Position numbers and translations under genes: made by a program. The notes under the pieces were generated by a model. The model was not told the DNA's origin, did no database searches, and saw only the letters and a program-made list of their open reading frames with translations. Below are positions 41,654 through 52,200 of a stretch of 64,000 nt of DNA, in pieces. The DNA is from Heminiphilus faecis (GTDB taxonomy: Bacteria > Bacteroidota > Bacteroidia > Bacteroidales > Muribaculaceae), in the NCBI RefSeq assembly GCF_008728965.1, contig NZ_VSMC01000002.1, positions 62,001 to 126,000 of the forward strand, given 5' to 3'. The first letter of the stretch is position 1. Each line of letters starts with the position of its first letter.

Positions 41654-43456
41654 TTATTTTCCCCATCCGGGATTCTGTATGAGGTTAGGATTAAGGGCTA
41701 TCTCGTTGCTGGGCACTGGATAAAGATAATCGCGTTGCTCGTTAAAACCGGGGCGAACCTGATCATAATGGAAGTCCACATATCCGCGATTGCCGTCAGA
41801 CAACGGCATTTTACCGTCGCCCTTGCCTATCTCGTACACCTGAACGCCATCGCCGCCGGCAGGCTTTGCAGAACCTGATGCATAGAGGATAAGGTCAGTC
41901 TTTCCGTTTCCTGACAGGTCATACTCGCCGGGGCCGGGGAAATACATGCCCTGAATAGACTGATTGTAGCAGTAACCGGCTTTCCAGCGGCGCACGTCGG
42001 ACCAGCGGAAGCCTTCTTCCATCAGCTCGACAGAGCGTTCGCGGCGTATCTCAAGGATAACACCCTTGTTGGCTCCGGTGACATTGGTATAGCCGTACTC
42101 CGGCGACGACAGATACCAGTCGGGGTTGGCGTTGGCTGCCGCCATATTGAGGTCAGGCATGCCGGCGCGCTTGCGTATAAGGTTGACCGACATGTCAAGG
42201 TCATCCTGTGTAAGTGTACCGAGTTCGGCCTTTGCTTCGGCATAGTTGAGCATAACCTCGGCAAGACGGTATACGGGCAGGTCGGCGGTAGAAGTCTCGA
42301 CGCGGTCCACACCTCCGTTGGCATCCTTCGGATTCTGGACAAACTTCACCGGCGAATAGCCGGTAGTACATACGCCGAAGTCGGGAGAAAGCACTTTGGT
42401 CTCGCCTATGCGGTGATAACCGGGGCAACGCACGGTCTGCGCCAAACGCGGGTCGCGACCAGCCATTTCCTCGCCGAACTGCATCTCCTGCCATCCGGCC
42501 TTGTCGGTGAATCGGGTACCGTCCTTCATAAGATACATGTTGACAGCCTTACGCGTGAAACCGGGACGTCCCTGCGAAGCTACAAGCGAAGCGGCTGTAG
42601 CATTGTGGTAAAGTTTGGTAGCAAAACTGAAGCGTATGGCCAGAATATACTCGTCCTTGTTGGCATCCTCAGCGGCAAACACGTTCAGATAATCCTCATC
42701 AGGCTTATTGGTACTGTATAGCTTGTAGGGGCCTTCTTCAATCAACTCCTTGGCTGCATCGGCGGCAAGCTGCAGATATTCATCGGCGCTACGGCCTTCA
42801 AGACTGATGCCATGATACTTGCGATAGGTACCCTCGAAGAGACAGAACTGCGCTTTCAGCGCGAGAGCGGCCCATTTTGTAGCACGGTATGGAGCGTCGG
42901 GCTCATCCTTCCTGTCAGGAAGAAACTCGATGGCATAGTCGATGTCGTCAATCATGTTTGACATCACCAGTTCGCGAGAGTCCTGAGTCTTGTACAGATC
43001 GGGGTCTGACGAACCGAGTTCCTTGTCATACCAAGGCACATTGCCGAAACGCTTTACTTTCTCGAAATAGAAGAAAGCGCGGAACATGCGGCTCAAAGCC
43101 GTATACTTTATAACGGCAGCCTCGTCGGGACAACGGTCAACACGTGCGAGAAGCGAGTTGATGCGTCGAAGGTCACCCCACGACCAGCCGCTTCCGCTGT
43201 TGGGTATAGTGCGGTAGTTGCCGCCGCGCTGCTCGGCGCTGAGCGACTTCTGCACATAGTAGTCATTATCCTCGTCATAGGGCGATTTGTCAAGCATATT
43301 GTTGTAATACGGATTGGAAAACAGCTCCAGATCCTCAGCTGTCTTGAAGTAGTCGGCCTCCGACACTTTGTCTTTGGGATTGAGGTCAAGCGAGTCATCG
43401 CACGACGAGAAGCCCAAAAGCATGCAGAGCGCGACCGGCAGTATATATTTTTTCAT
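41654..43456 (-). CDS. SusD/RagB family surface glycan-binding lipoprotein
   Basis: A 600-residue lipoprotein (LGFSSC then DDSLDLNPKDKVSEADYF), the classical SusD opening. TPR-like helices (ALSRMFRAFFYFEKVKRFG) and the C-terminal region VILEIRRERSVELMEEGFRW, SDVRRWKAG and ending YLYPVPSNEIALNPNLIQNP are diagnostic. SusD proteins cap the SusC barrel and pass oligosaccharides to it. It lies 40 bases after susC in the same operon. Confidence 0.95.
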   Translation of the reverse strand: MKKYILPVALCMLLGFSSCDDSLDLNPKDKVSEADYFKTAEDLELFSNPYYNNMLDKSPYDEDNDYYVQKSLSAEQRGGNYRTIPNSGSGWSWGDLRRINSLLARVDRCPDEAAVIKYTALSRMFRAFFYFEKVKRFGNVPWYDKELGSSDPDLYKTQDSRELVMSNMIDDIDYAIEFLPDRKDEPDAPYRATKWAALALKAQFCLFEGTYRKYHGISLEGRSADEYLQLAADAAKELIEEGPYKLYSTNKPDEDYLNVFAAEDANKDEYILAIRFSFATKLYHNATAASLVASQGRPGFTRKAVNMYLMKDGTRFTDKAGWQEMQFGEEMAGRDPRLAQTVRCPGYHRIGETKVLSPDFGVCTTGYSPVKFVQNPKDANGGVDRVETSTADLPVYRLAEVMLNYAEAKAELGTLTQDDLDMSVNLIRKRAGMPDLNMAAANANPDWYLSSPEYGYTNVTGANKGVILEIRRERSVELMEEGFRWSDVRRWKAGYCYNQSIQGMYFPGPGEYDLSGNGKTDLILYASGSAKPAGGDGVQVYEIGKGDGKMPLSDGNRGYVDFHYDQVRPGFNEQRDYLYPVPSNEIALNPNLIQNPGWGK

Positions 43457-43496
43457 AACTATATTCGTTTTCGTAATTCAAGTTTATAATCGGGCA

Positions 43497-46400
43497 TCAG
43501 AAAGTAATATCGAGACCAAACATGAATGTCTTCTGCCAAGGATAGTAGCAGTTGTCAAGCGCGGAGTCATCAGTATTCTCGGCACGGGTAAACGCACGTT
43601 CCGGATCAAGATACTTGGTGTTCTTCTTGAGAGGCGACCAGTAGCAGAGGTTTTCACCCGAGAAGTATACACGTACATTGTCAAGACATATCTTCTTGGT
43701 CCAGTTTTCGGGAAGAGTATAGCCTACTGTCAGGTTCTTGAAACGGAGATAGCGTATATTCTGCAGATAACGGTCGTTGGCACATGCCTGACGCAGATAA
43801 CCGCCGGTGGATATGTTGGAACGCGGACGGGGGAAGTATGCGTCGGGGTTATCCTCGCTCCAGCAGTTCTGAAGGAAGTCCTTGGGCAGGAACGAAGAAT
43901 AAGGCTGGCCGTAAGAGCCCCAGAACGACATCACCCAACCGCCGGGATACCAGTAGTGATTGCCTGTGCCTTGGAAGAATGCCGATACATCAAAACCGCA
44001 GTAGCGTATGCCGGCAGTGATACCGTATGACAGACTCGGGAGCGAATTGCCGAGAACCTTGCGGTCGCCGGGATCGTTGGCGGTGTCGCCACCCTTACCT
44101 ATGTGTCCGTCACCGTCGAGGTCCACAAACTTCACGTCGCCGGCTTTCCATCCGGTAGGCAGATTGCCTGTAAAGTTGCTGTCGAAAGTAAGATTCTTGG
44201 TGTACTCGGCGGCCTCCTCGTCGGTAGCATAAAGACCGTCGGTCACATATCCCCATATCTCACCGAGGCGCATGCCCTTGTAGTAATCCTTGGCAAACGA
44301 TTTTTCGGGATTGTCGTAACGGGTGATTTCGGCACGGTAGTCGCTGATGTTGAAACCTACATTATAGTCCAAGCGTTTGCCGAAAAGCTGGAAGTTATCG
44401 CGCCACTGCACTGCGAGTTCATACCCCTTGGTGCGGAGGTCGGCGGTATTCATCTTCGGCACGTCGGCGCCGTAAACTGACGGAAGAGCGATACCGGCGG
44501 TCAACATGTCCTTGGTGTCACGTACATATACATCGGCGGTAAGAGTGAAGCGGTTGTTAAACATCGAGTAGTCAATACCGAGGTTCCACTGGTTGGCCTT
44601 CTCCCAAGTAAGGTCAGACGCGATGGGGGCTCCGAGCGAAGAGTACTTGGACGGAAGGTCGCCGCCAAACGAGAAGCCGGCGAAGTCTTTGATAGACACA
44701 AGGCGGAGGAATGTATAATAAGAATCCACATTCTGGTTACCGAGGCTACCGTAAGACAGACGGAGTTTCAGATTATCGACCACGTTGCGCAAAGGCGAGA
44801 AGAACTGCTCCTCCGAGATGCGCCATCCTACAGAACCCGAGGGGAAGAAGCCCCAGCGGTTACCGCTGGCGAAGCGCGATGTGCCGTCATAGCGGCCGCT
44901 TATCTCGGCGAGGTAACGCCCCTGATAGTCATAGTTGACACGTCCGAATATACCTGAAAGCGAATACTCGTTCTGACCGCCTTTGTAGTTGCCGCTGCTG
45001 GCGGGTCCTGTGGCAAGGTCGAGGTCATCGAGGCTACTTGATGACAGATTGCCTGCAGCCACACCGAGGTTCTTTATTTTCAGAGTCTCGTAGTTGTAAC
45101 CGACTGTAGCGGTGACGTTGTGCGACTCGTTGAAAGAGTCGGTATAAGTGGCATAGACATTGTAAGAGAAGTAGTTGCGGGTATTGGCAGTCTCGTCGAG
45201 ACGGTTCTCGCCTGCACCTGTGTTGTATTCACCTATCGGACCGTCGGGATATTCGCGGTACTGGAAAGGCTGCGAACGGCTCGTATTGCGCGACTGATAG
45301 AAGCGGTAGGTAAAGTCGCCGGTTATGCTCAACTGCTTGATAGGAGTGATGACCAAACGGGTGGTGTTGACAAACTCGGTACGGCGGTTTTTGTTACGGT
45401 GAGTACCGGCTTCTGTAAATATGTGACGTCCGTTGCCTACTTTATAAGACATGTACGGGGTCGAATACAGCCATGAACCGTCAGGGTTCTTTGTCGGGAA
45501 TATAGGATAAGCGTGACGGGCCGAATATTGGAGCGTATTCTCTATGGAGCCGTCGCCTTGGAAGTCATACTGCGAGGAGAAAAACGAAGTATTGTTGGAC
45601 ATCGTGGCATGCTTGCTTATGCGGAAGTCGATCTTGGAACGGAGGTTATAGCGGCGGAACACGTCAGGATTGGCGCGTAATATGCCCTTGCGGTAGTCGA
45701 TACCACCCGAAAGGTAGTACTTGATATCCTTCGTACCGCCCGAGAACGACACATTGTGCTGCGTGGTCGGGTGCTTGTCCTTATATAGAGTGTGCCACCA
45801 GTCATAGTTGCCATAGTAAACCCACTGACGGCGTCCGCCACGGGTATCCTCGACAACCCACGGACGGTCGGGATGCTCGGTCTTGTCGTTGACACGCGCA
45901 AGGAGCTGCTGCATGTCGTAGTCGGTATAATTCACGAGGTTACTGCCGCTGGTAGTGCGCTGAAACAGATTGACAGTATAAATCGACCAGTAGCCGCGGG
46001 TCTCGTAGTCGGTGGAAGTGGTGGGCTCTTCCCAGCCGTAACGTCCGCTGTAGCGCACAGTGGCTTTTCCATCCTTCTCGCTTCCGGCCTTGGTAGTGAC
46101 CAGAATCACACCGAATGCGGCACGCGCACCATAAACAGCGGCGGCTGAAGCATCCTTGATTACCGATATCGACTCTACGTCACTTGGATTGACACGGTCA
46201 AGGCTACCCTCGACACCGTCGATAAGCACGAGCGGATTGGTCTGATTGATAGAAGTGGTACCACGCACGTTGATAGCGGCTTCCTGTCCGGGAACACCCG
46301 ACGAGGTGGTTATGTTAAGACCTGCCACCGAACCCTGAAGCATGTCGGTGACCGAGTGGGCCACACGGTTTTCAAGGTCTTTGCTGCTTACCGATGCCAC

Positions 46401-46775
46401 AGCACCGGTGAGGTTGACCTTCTTCTGTGTACCGTAGCCGATCACGACAGTCTCCTCAAGCATCACAGCGTCTTCTTTCATGACTATGTGGAGGGCGTTG
46501 TCGCCGGGAGCCACCTTGACCGACTGCGGTGTGAAGCCCACGTATGAGAAGTTGAGAGTGACCGTAGCGTCAGCGGCCACCTTTATGGAGAACTTACCGT
46601 CGAGGTCGGTCATGCAACCGTTGGTCGTACCGGCTTCCATGACGGTAACACCGGCCAGAGGCTCGTCCATGGTATCGAGTACCGTGCCCGTAACCTCCCT
46701 GTTCTGCGCCGCAAGAGACAAAGTGCCTTGCGCCACGAGCAACAGCAATAGAATTAAGGATCTGATTACTTTCAT
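43497..46775 (-). CDS. SusC/RagA family TonB-linked outer-membrane transporter
   Basis: A 1092-residue barrel protein from MKVIRSLILLLLLVAQG (the frame is open to 46787). It shows the carboxypeptidase-regulatory-like domain (REVTGTVLDTMDEPLAGVTV), the TonB-box-like segment EETVVIGYGTQKK, the plug motif VRGTTSINQTNPLVLIDG and KDASAAAVYGARAAFGVIL, and ends TFMFGLDITF with the aromatic C-terminus of barrel proteins. It imports the oligosaccharides bound by the adjacent SusD. It lies 37 bases after the phosphoesterase gene. Confidence 0.96.
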   Translation of the reverse strand: MKVIRSLILLLLLVAQGTLSLAAQNREVTGTVLDTMDEPLAGVTVMEAGTTNGCMTDLDGKFSIKVAADATVTLNFSYVGFTPQSVKVAPGDNALHIVMKEDAVMLEETVVIGYGTQKKVNLTGAVASVSSKDLENRVAHSVTDMLQGSVAGLNITTSSGVPGQEAAINVRGTTSINQTNPLVLIDGVEGSLDRVNPSDVESISVIKDASAAAVYGARAAFGVILVTTKAGSEKDGKATVRYSGRYGWEEPTTSTDYETRGYWSIYTVNLFQRTTSGSNLVNYTDYDMQQLLARVNDKTEHPDRPWVVEDTRGGRRQWVYYGNYDWWHTLYKDKHPTTQHNVSFSGGTKDIKYYLSGGIDYRKGILRANPDVFRRYNLRSKIDFRISKHATMSNNTSFFSSQYDFQGDGSIENTLQYSARHAYPIFPTKNPDGSWLYSTPYMSYKVGNGRHIFTEAGTHRNKNRRTEFVNTTRLVITPIKQLSITGDFTYRFYQSRNTSRSQPFQYREYPDGPIGEYNTGAGENRLDETANTRNYFSYNVYATYTDSFNESHNVTATVGYNYETLKIKNLGVAAGNLSSSSLDDLDLATGPASSGNYKGGQNEYSLSGIFGRVNYDYQGRYLAEISGRYDGTSRFASGNRWGFFPSGSVGWRISEEQFFSPLRNVVDNLKLRLSYGSLGNQNVDSYYTFLRLVSIKDFAGFSFGGDLPSKYSSLGAPIASDLTWEKANQWNLGIDYSMFNNRFTLTADVYVRDTKDMLTAGIALPSVYGADVPKMNTADLRTKGYELAVQWRDNFQLFGKRLDYNVGFNISDYRAEITRYDNPEKSFAKDYYKGMRLGEIWGYVTDGLYATDEEAAEYTKNLTFDSNFTGNLPTGWKAGDVKFVDLDGDGHIGKGGDTANDPGDRKVLGNSLPSLSYGITAGIRYCGFDVSAFFQGTGNHYWYPGGWVMSFWGSYGQPYSSFLPKDFLQNCWSEDNPDAYFPRPRSNISTGGYLRQACANDRYLQNIRYLRFKNLTVGYTLPENWTKKICLDNVRVYFSGENLCYWSPLKKNTKYLDPERAFTRAENTDDSALDNCYYPWQKTFMFGLDITF

Positions 46776-46812
46776 AAAATTATGCATGTGTATTTATGGT
46801 TTCTGTTAATAA

Positions 46813-48786
46813 TCACTTGGGCATATAGGCTTCGATTGAGAAGTCCTTTGGACGGGCCATGTTTTCGGTCCATGTATTGCCGAACTCATCCTTTACGGTA
46901 ATCTTCAAATCGGTATCGGCGTCAGGAGCCGCAATCTTGAAGAAGTGAGGATGCATCTCGGTAATGAATCCCGGCACACTGTTGCTGCCCTTGGCAAACC
47001 GCGGAGCCGTATAAGCAGCTATGTGGAGAGGATCGTAGGCCTGAACGGGAACGGCGTCAAGCGCCTTGCCATTCTCTGTGGTAACGGTAATGGTCCACGA
47101 GGGATTCCAGTTCCATACGTTGACAAGCACCTCGTTTTTACTGCTGGCAGGATAAGCGTCGGCATACTTTTTCCACGCGGCCTGAACCTTGCTGTCGGTC
47201 GATATGCCTTTGACACTCTCGTCATTAAAATACACCTTATTCAGGTCAAACGAGCGGAACTGCACGTTCTCGCCGTATCCGGTACCTTTATATATATACT
47301 TCATATCCGTACCGTTGACATCCCATACAGCGTATCCGCCCGGAGCACCGTCGGTAGCTATATGCATGCCGGGTGTAAGGTTGCCCGACCACCACCATGA
47401 GGCACATATGGCGCCGGCATTATGTTCGAAGAAGTCGAGACTCGTGCCTGAATTGGAATTTTCGGGAGTCACATTATATATCTGATGAGTATGTCCGGTG
47501 ACAAAATGCACTTTATAGCCGGCGAGAATGTCAAACAGACGGTTGGTGTTGGTAACGTCATGATCTATGACATATGACGTGGCACCGCCGGGCTTGAATA
47601 CCTGAGCGTGCATGGTCACCACAAGCGGAGTTGTCTTGGCCACATGAGAGAGGTCCTTTTCAAGCCAAGCAAACTGCTCGTCGGAGATTTTCTTGGAATA
47701 GTTGCGGCTGTCGGTACCGTCATAGCTGCTGCAGTCAATATCATCAAGCACCACATAGTGCACCTTACCGATATTGAACGAATAGTAAGTAGGAGCGATG
47801 ACTGTACGGTAACGTATCTCGGCATCGAAGTCGGAAGTGGCGTTCATGTCGTTGTCATGATTGCCCATAGTATGAAATATCTGCAGGTCCTTGAATGCCT
47901 CGTTTACAGTCTTCAGATAGTCGGCAAGCTCATATTTGTTGCTATACCAGTAAAGATCCCAAGTCATGTCACCGAGAGTTACGGCATACATCTTCTCGCC
48001 CGAGTGAGCGGCCATGTACTTATTGAGGTCATCGGTAAAATCCTTAAACTGCTCAAGGTCTTTGGTGCGGTTGGCAAGGTGCATGTCGCCAAGGAAGAAT
48101 ACTTTATATGTATCCTGACCGAATGCCTCGTTGAGTGTAAAGTCGACACGTTCCGGAGTATCAGCGGCGGCACGCAGGTGCATGGCAAAACGCGGAAGTA
48201 CACCATCGGACGGCACTTCATAGCCTCCGGGCACGGATATGAATACATAACCGGTACGCTTGGCCGATTCAAGCTGATAAATACCGTCGGCATCGGTCAC
48301 CGTGACCTCGACACCGTCGGAAACGACAACGTCCTTGACTCCGGCGCCGGCGCAGATGACCTGACCGTATACCGTGGTGCCTTCATCGGGAGTGATGACG
48401 GCGCCTTCAATAACCTTGATAGCTACAGTGCCGTAAAGCTTGCGTCGGTCGCCGCGCTTGAGATATGCCCGATATGTACCCGACTCAATGTCGGCGGGAA
48501 CACTCACGGCAAAACTTGACTCGCTCACACCGGAAATGGTACAGTTGTAAAACACGCCGCCCGAAGACTCCAGCATAATGACGTCGGAGACAAGCGGAGC
48601 CTCTCCGTCAACAACCGAGAAGTACAGGTCGCCCCCACGGAACAGATCGGCAGACTGCGGAACCGTAAACTGGACTTTGAAGTCGTCGGCAACAGCATTA
48701 TTGTCATCATCGCTACAGCTGTACGTAACGACTGACAGCATGGCGACAAAAGCCATCCTAAAAAAATACTTCGCTAAGTTTCTCAT
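46813..48786 (-). CDS. Calcineurin-like metallophosphoesterase lipoprotein
   Basis: A 657-residue lipoprotein (SVVTYSC then SDDDNN) starting at the ATG at 48786; the frame opens at 48849. After N-terminal strand-rich domains (about 30-220, including a fibronectin-like or carboxypeptidase-regulatory-like part VYGQVICAGAGVKDVVVSDG) comes a calcineurin-like core: VFFLGDMHLANR, AVTLGDMTWD, HTMGNHDNDMN, VVTMHAQVF and FVTGHTHQIYN. A C-terminal domain follows. It matches the three-part Bacteroidota phosphoesterases with N- and C-terminal accessory domains. It precedes susC in the same operon, so it is expected to act on the PUL substrate or a phosphorylated decoration; this is inferred. Confidence 0.88.
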   Translation of the reverse strand: MRNLAKYFFRMAFVAMLSVVTYSCSDDDNNAVADDFKVQFTVPQSADLFRGGDLYFSVVDGEAPLVSDVIMLESSGGVFYNCTISGVSESSFAVSVPADIESGTYRAYLKRGDRRKLYGTVAIKVIEGAVITPDEGTTVYGQVICAGAGVKDVVVSDGVEVTVTDADGIYQLESAKRTGYVFISVPGGYEVPSDGVLPRFAMHLRAAADTPERVDFTLNEAFGQDTYKVFFLGDMHLANRTKDLEQFKDFTDDLNKYMAAHSGEKMYAVTLGDMTWDLYWYSNKYELADYLKTVNEAFKDLQIFHTMGNHDNDMNATSDFDAEIRYRTVIAPTYYSFNIGKVHYVVLDDIDCSSYDGTDSRNYSKKISDEQFAWLEKDLSHVAKTTPLVVTMHAQVFKPGGATSYVIDHDVTNTNRLFDILAGYKVHFVTGHTHQIYNVTPENSNSGTSLDFFEHNAGAICASWWWSGNLTPGMHIATDGAPGGYAVWDVNGTDMKYIYKGTGYGENVQFRSFDLNKVYFNDESVKGISTDSKVQAAWKKYADAYPASSKNEVLVNVWNWNPSWTITVTTENGKALDAVPVQAYDPLHIAAYTAPRFAKGSNSVPGFITEMHPHFFKIAAPDADTDLKITVKDEFGNTWTENMARPKDFSIEAYMPK

Positions 48787-49051
48787 ATATGATATAATTG
48801 ATTCATTATTTAAGTTTATATAGCTTAACAGGACGCTAATATCGATCATGCGTAGCTGTATGCTTTAAAAACGCACATAAGACCGGAGAAAATCTCGAGC
48901 CTCACTAATGGTTTAAGGTTGCCAAAGCACAATGTTGCACGTATTATCATGGTCTATATCAGGTCATTGCATAAAGTCTTCTTTAACGGATTACTAATTG
49001 TTTTAAGTATCACATTTATCAAAACGAAACTCGTTAGGTTTCATGACGCAA
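48787..49051 (-). promoter_or_regulatory. Long 5' leader of the susCD operon
   Basis: About 260 bases separate the predicted promoter (49082-49052) from the phosphoesterase ATG at 48786. No short open frame with a convincing start and no known riboswitch was recognised. Long leaders at PULs can host antisense or small RNAs; nothing here proves that. Confidence 0.4.
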
Positions 49052-49082
49052 CAAAAGTATATATTTATAAATTAAAAACAAA
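49052..49082 (-). promoter_or_regulatory. Promoter of the phosphoesterase-susC-susD operon
   Basis: On the minus strand TTTG (49082-49079), a 19-base spacer, then TACTTTTG (49059-49052) form a complete Bacteroidota promoter. The AT-rich stretch 49060-49292 to its right also faces the hybrid two-component gene and is the likely binding region for that regulator. Confidence 0.65.
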
Positions 49083-49291
49083 ATAAATTTCGTTAAAAAA
49101 TAAAGTTAACAGAAGCGACAAAACGTTAAACCGCACAAATACAATCAATAAATAGACAACAGCGGCTTACCATCACGAGCAATATGGCATAATTGACTGC
49201 GCAAAACGAAATTTACAACGCGATAACCGCTAATTGAAAAAATATTACTACCTTTACGTAGATTTTAAGATGATACCTTAATATTGATACG

Positions 49292-52200
49292 ATGCACAGA
49301 TCATTATACCTTATACTTGCAATAATAACAGGTGTGCTATGCGGAAAAGCACAGAGCTATAAGCTCTTTTCATCGGACCATTATCTGTCAAGCAGCCTTA
49401 TAAAGCATATGTTTCAGGACAGCGACGGCATGCTGTGGATAAGCACCGAGGACGGCCTCAACCGCTATGACGGGGTAAAATTCACCATTTACAAAAATAT
49501 ACCGGGCGACAGCACTTCGATAGCAAGCAACTTTGTCAATACGGTCTTCGAGGACTCGTATGGGCGGCGTTTTGTCGGCACAAACAGCGGCGTTCAGCTC
49601 TATTATCCGGCATCAAACTCGTTTGGACCTCTGCTGCAGTCAGCCGACGGATCACCGTACAATGGCGCCGTATCAGGCTTTGTGCAGCGGCGCAATGGTG
49701 ACATATGGTGTCTTGGCAACGACATAATGCTGCTGCGTAATAATAACAACACACTGACACTCGAGCCGGTAACCGTCACCGGCAGTGCTCCGCTGCGGCT
49801 TATCAGCGACGGTATCGAAGACTTCGAAGGCAACATGTGGATAACCCGAGGCAAATACGGAGTGACCCGCATAGACCGTGATTATAATGCCATAGACTAT
49901 ATCGACAATGACCGTCCGCACATAACCAATGCAATGATTGACAATGACGGTCACATATTTTTCGCTGGTCAAAATGCCGGCCTGTATACATACGATCGCG
50001 CAAGCGACCGTATACGAAGCATTGTAACTACCCCCCCCCTCAACCACTTAACAGTGGTGGGGATGACCCGCGACGACAACGGCGACATACTCCTCGCCAC
50101 CGACGGCGCCGGTCTGAAGCGCCTTGACCCACACACATATAGACTGACCGACATACCGTTTGGCAGCGACAAATTTGATTATCGCACCCAGAAAGTGCAC
50201 TGTGTGCTATATGACTCCACAGGCAATATGTGGCTGGCCCTTTTCCAAAAAGGCGTCATGCTTATACCTCCGGTCACCAACAACTTCCACTACATAGGCA
50301 ACCGCTCATTGCTATACAACAATATCGGAAGCAAGTGCGTGCTCTCCATGCTCATGGACAGTAACGGCAGTTTCTGGATAGGCACAGACGGCGACGGCAT
50401 ATACAATCTTGACAAAGACAACAATCTCATCAGGCACTACGGATCGCAGGTTCCGCCTGTGGCAATGACGCTTTTCGAGGACTCCGCCGGCAATATGTGG
50501 ATCGGATCATACGGCCACGGAACCGGAATATTTGACCGTAAGACAGGCACTTTCCGTAAAGTCACTCTTACCGAAAAAAATGAATCTCGCTTCGAGGCCA
50601 AGCATATATACTCGTTTGTAGAAGATATGCGCCACAACATATGGATAGGCACCATGGGCTCCGGTCTGTTCCGCTACGATCAGGACGAAAGAAAAGCTGT
50701 ACACTGCTCGGAGTGGTCCGACACCCTGTGTCAATGGATAACTTCACTCTACTATTCGCCCGCAACCGACGTACTGTATATGGGCACATACGACGGCCTT
50801 AACGCAATACACTCTCCCGGCAGAGGCAACAAGATAGAAATCCCCTTTCAAAACGAAATCATAAACTGCATAACCGGAACAAAAGAAAGCATATTATGGA
50901 TAGGTACGTCAAACGGGCTTATACGCTACAACCCCGCTGACGGCAGCCGCAGAAACTACTCCATTCAGGACGGACTGCCAAACGGCACCGTATATGCAAT
51001 CGAAAAACACGGCCATTATCTGTGGATAAGCACAAACATGGGATTAAGCCGATACGACATGAACGAAGACTCGTTCTGCAACTATTACGTGGATGACGGT
51101 CTGCAAGGCAACGAGTTCTACAAAGGTTCGTCGTTAAAAGACAATAACGGCAATCTCTACTTCGGCGGAATAAACGGCATAACATACTTCAATCCCGAGG
51201 AAATAACCGTGCCGGGGCGAAAGTGGAATGTAAGGATGATAGACATATATCTGCACGGCCGGCCGGTGACATCCGAAACAATGTCGGGGCGACGAAAAGT
51301 CATTGACGGACCGGCATACAACTCGAAGCGTATAAATCTGTCGCACTACGACAATTCGTTCTCGATCGAACTGTCGACCCATGAGCTCAACCGCACCGGG
51401 TCTATGCAGTTTGTATATTCGCTCGACGACTCAAAATGGGAGCTACTGCCCCACAACACCAATATAATCAACTTCAGCGAACTTAATCCGGGCGAGCACC
51501 TGCTAAGGGTAAAAGCCACCGACAACGGCATAGAGTCAGATGAAACCACAATAATAATAGATGTGGCACACCCGTGGTGGACGGCATGGTGGATGAAGCT
51601 CATATACATAATAGTATTGGCAGGCATAGCATTGGTCGCTTGGCGTATGGCACGCAGACGCATAAAGGAGAAGCACGAAAAGATGGAGCAGAAACACGCC
51701 GAAGAGATATATGAGGCGAAACTGCGCTTCTTCACCAACATATCGCATGAAATCAGAACACCGATGTCGCTCGTAATAAGTCCGTTGAAAAAACTGATGG
51801 AAACCGATGACGACATGACCCGTCAGAAAGAGTACAGACTCATACAACGCAATGCCAACCGCATACTGCGCCTGATAAATGAGTTGATGGACATAAGAAA
51901 GATTGACAAAAACCAGATGAAGCTCCGGTTTACCGAAATCGAGATAGTGCCGTTTATCAACGACCTTTGCGAGACATTCTATCCGGCCACGCGATCTAAA
52001 AATATAACGCTGAACTTCCATACCAACCGGCATGAAGGACTAAAAGTATGGGTAGATAAAGCCAACTTTGACAAAATCATAATGAACCTGCTGTCAAACG
52101 CGGTCAAATACACACCTGACGGCGGCAGCATCGACATTTCGGTCGACACGTCAGGCGACACCGACAGCGACATGCCCGGAAATCTAATTATAACCGTAGC

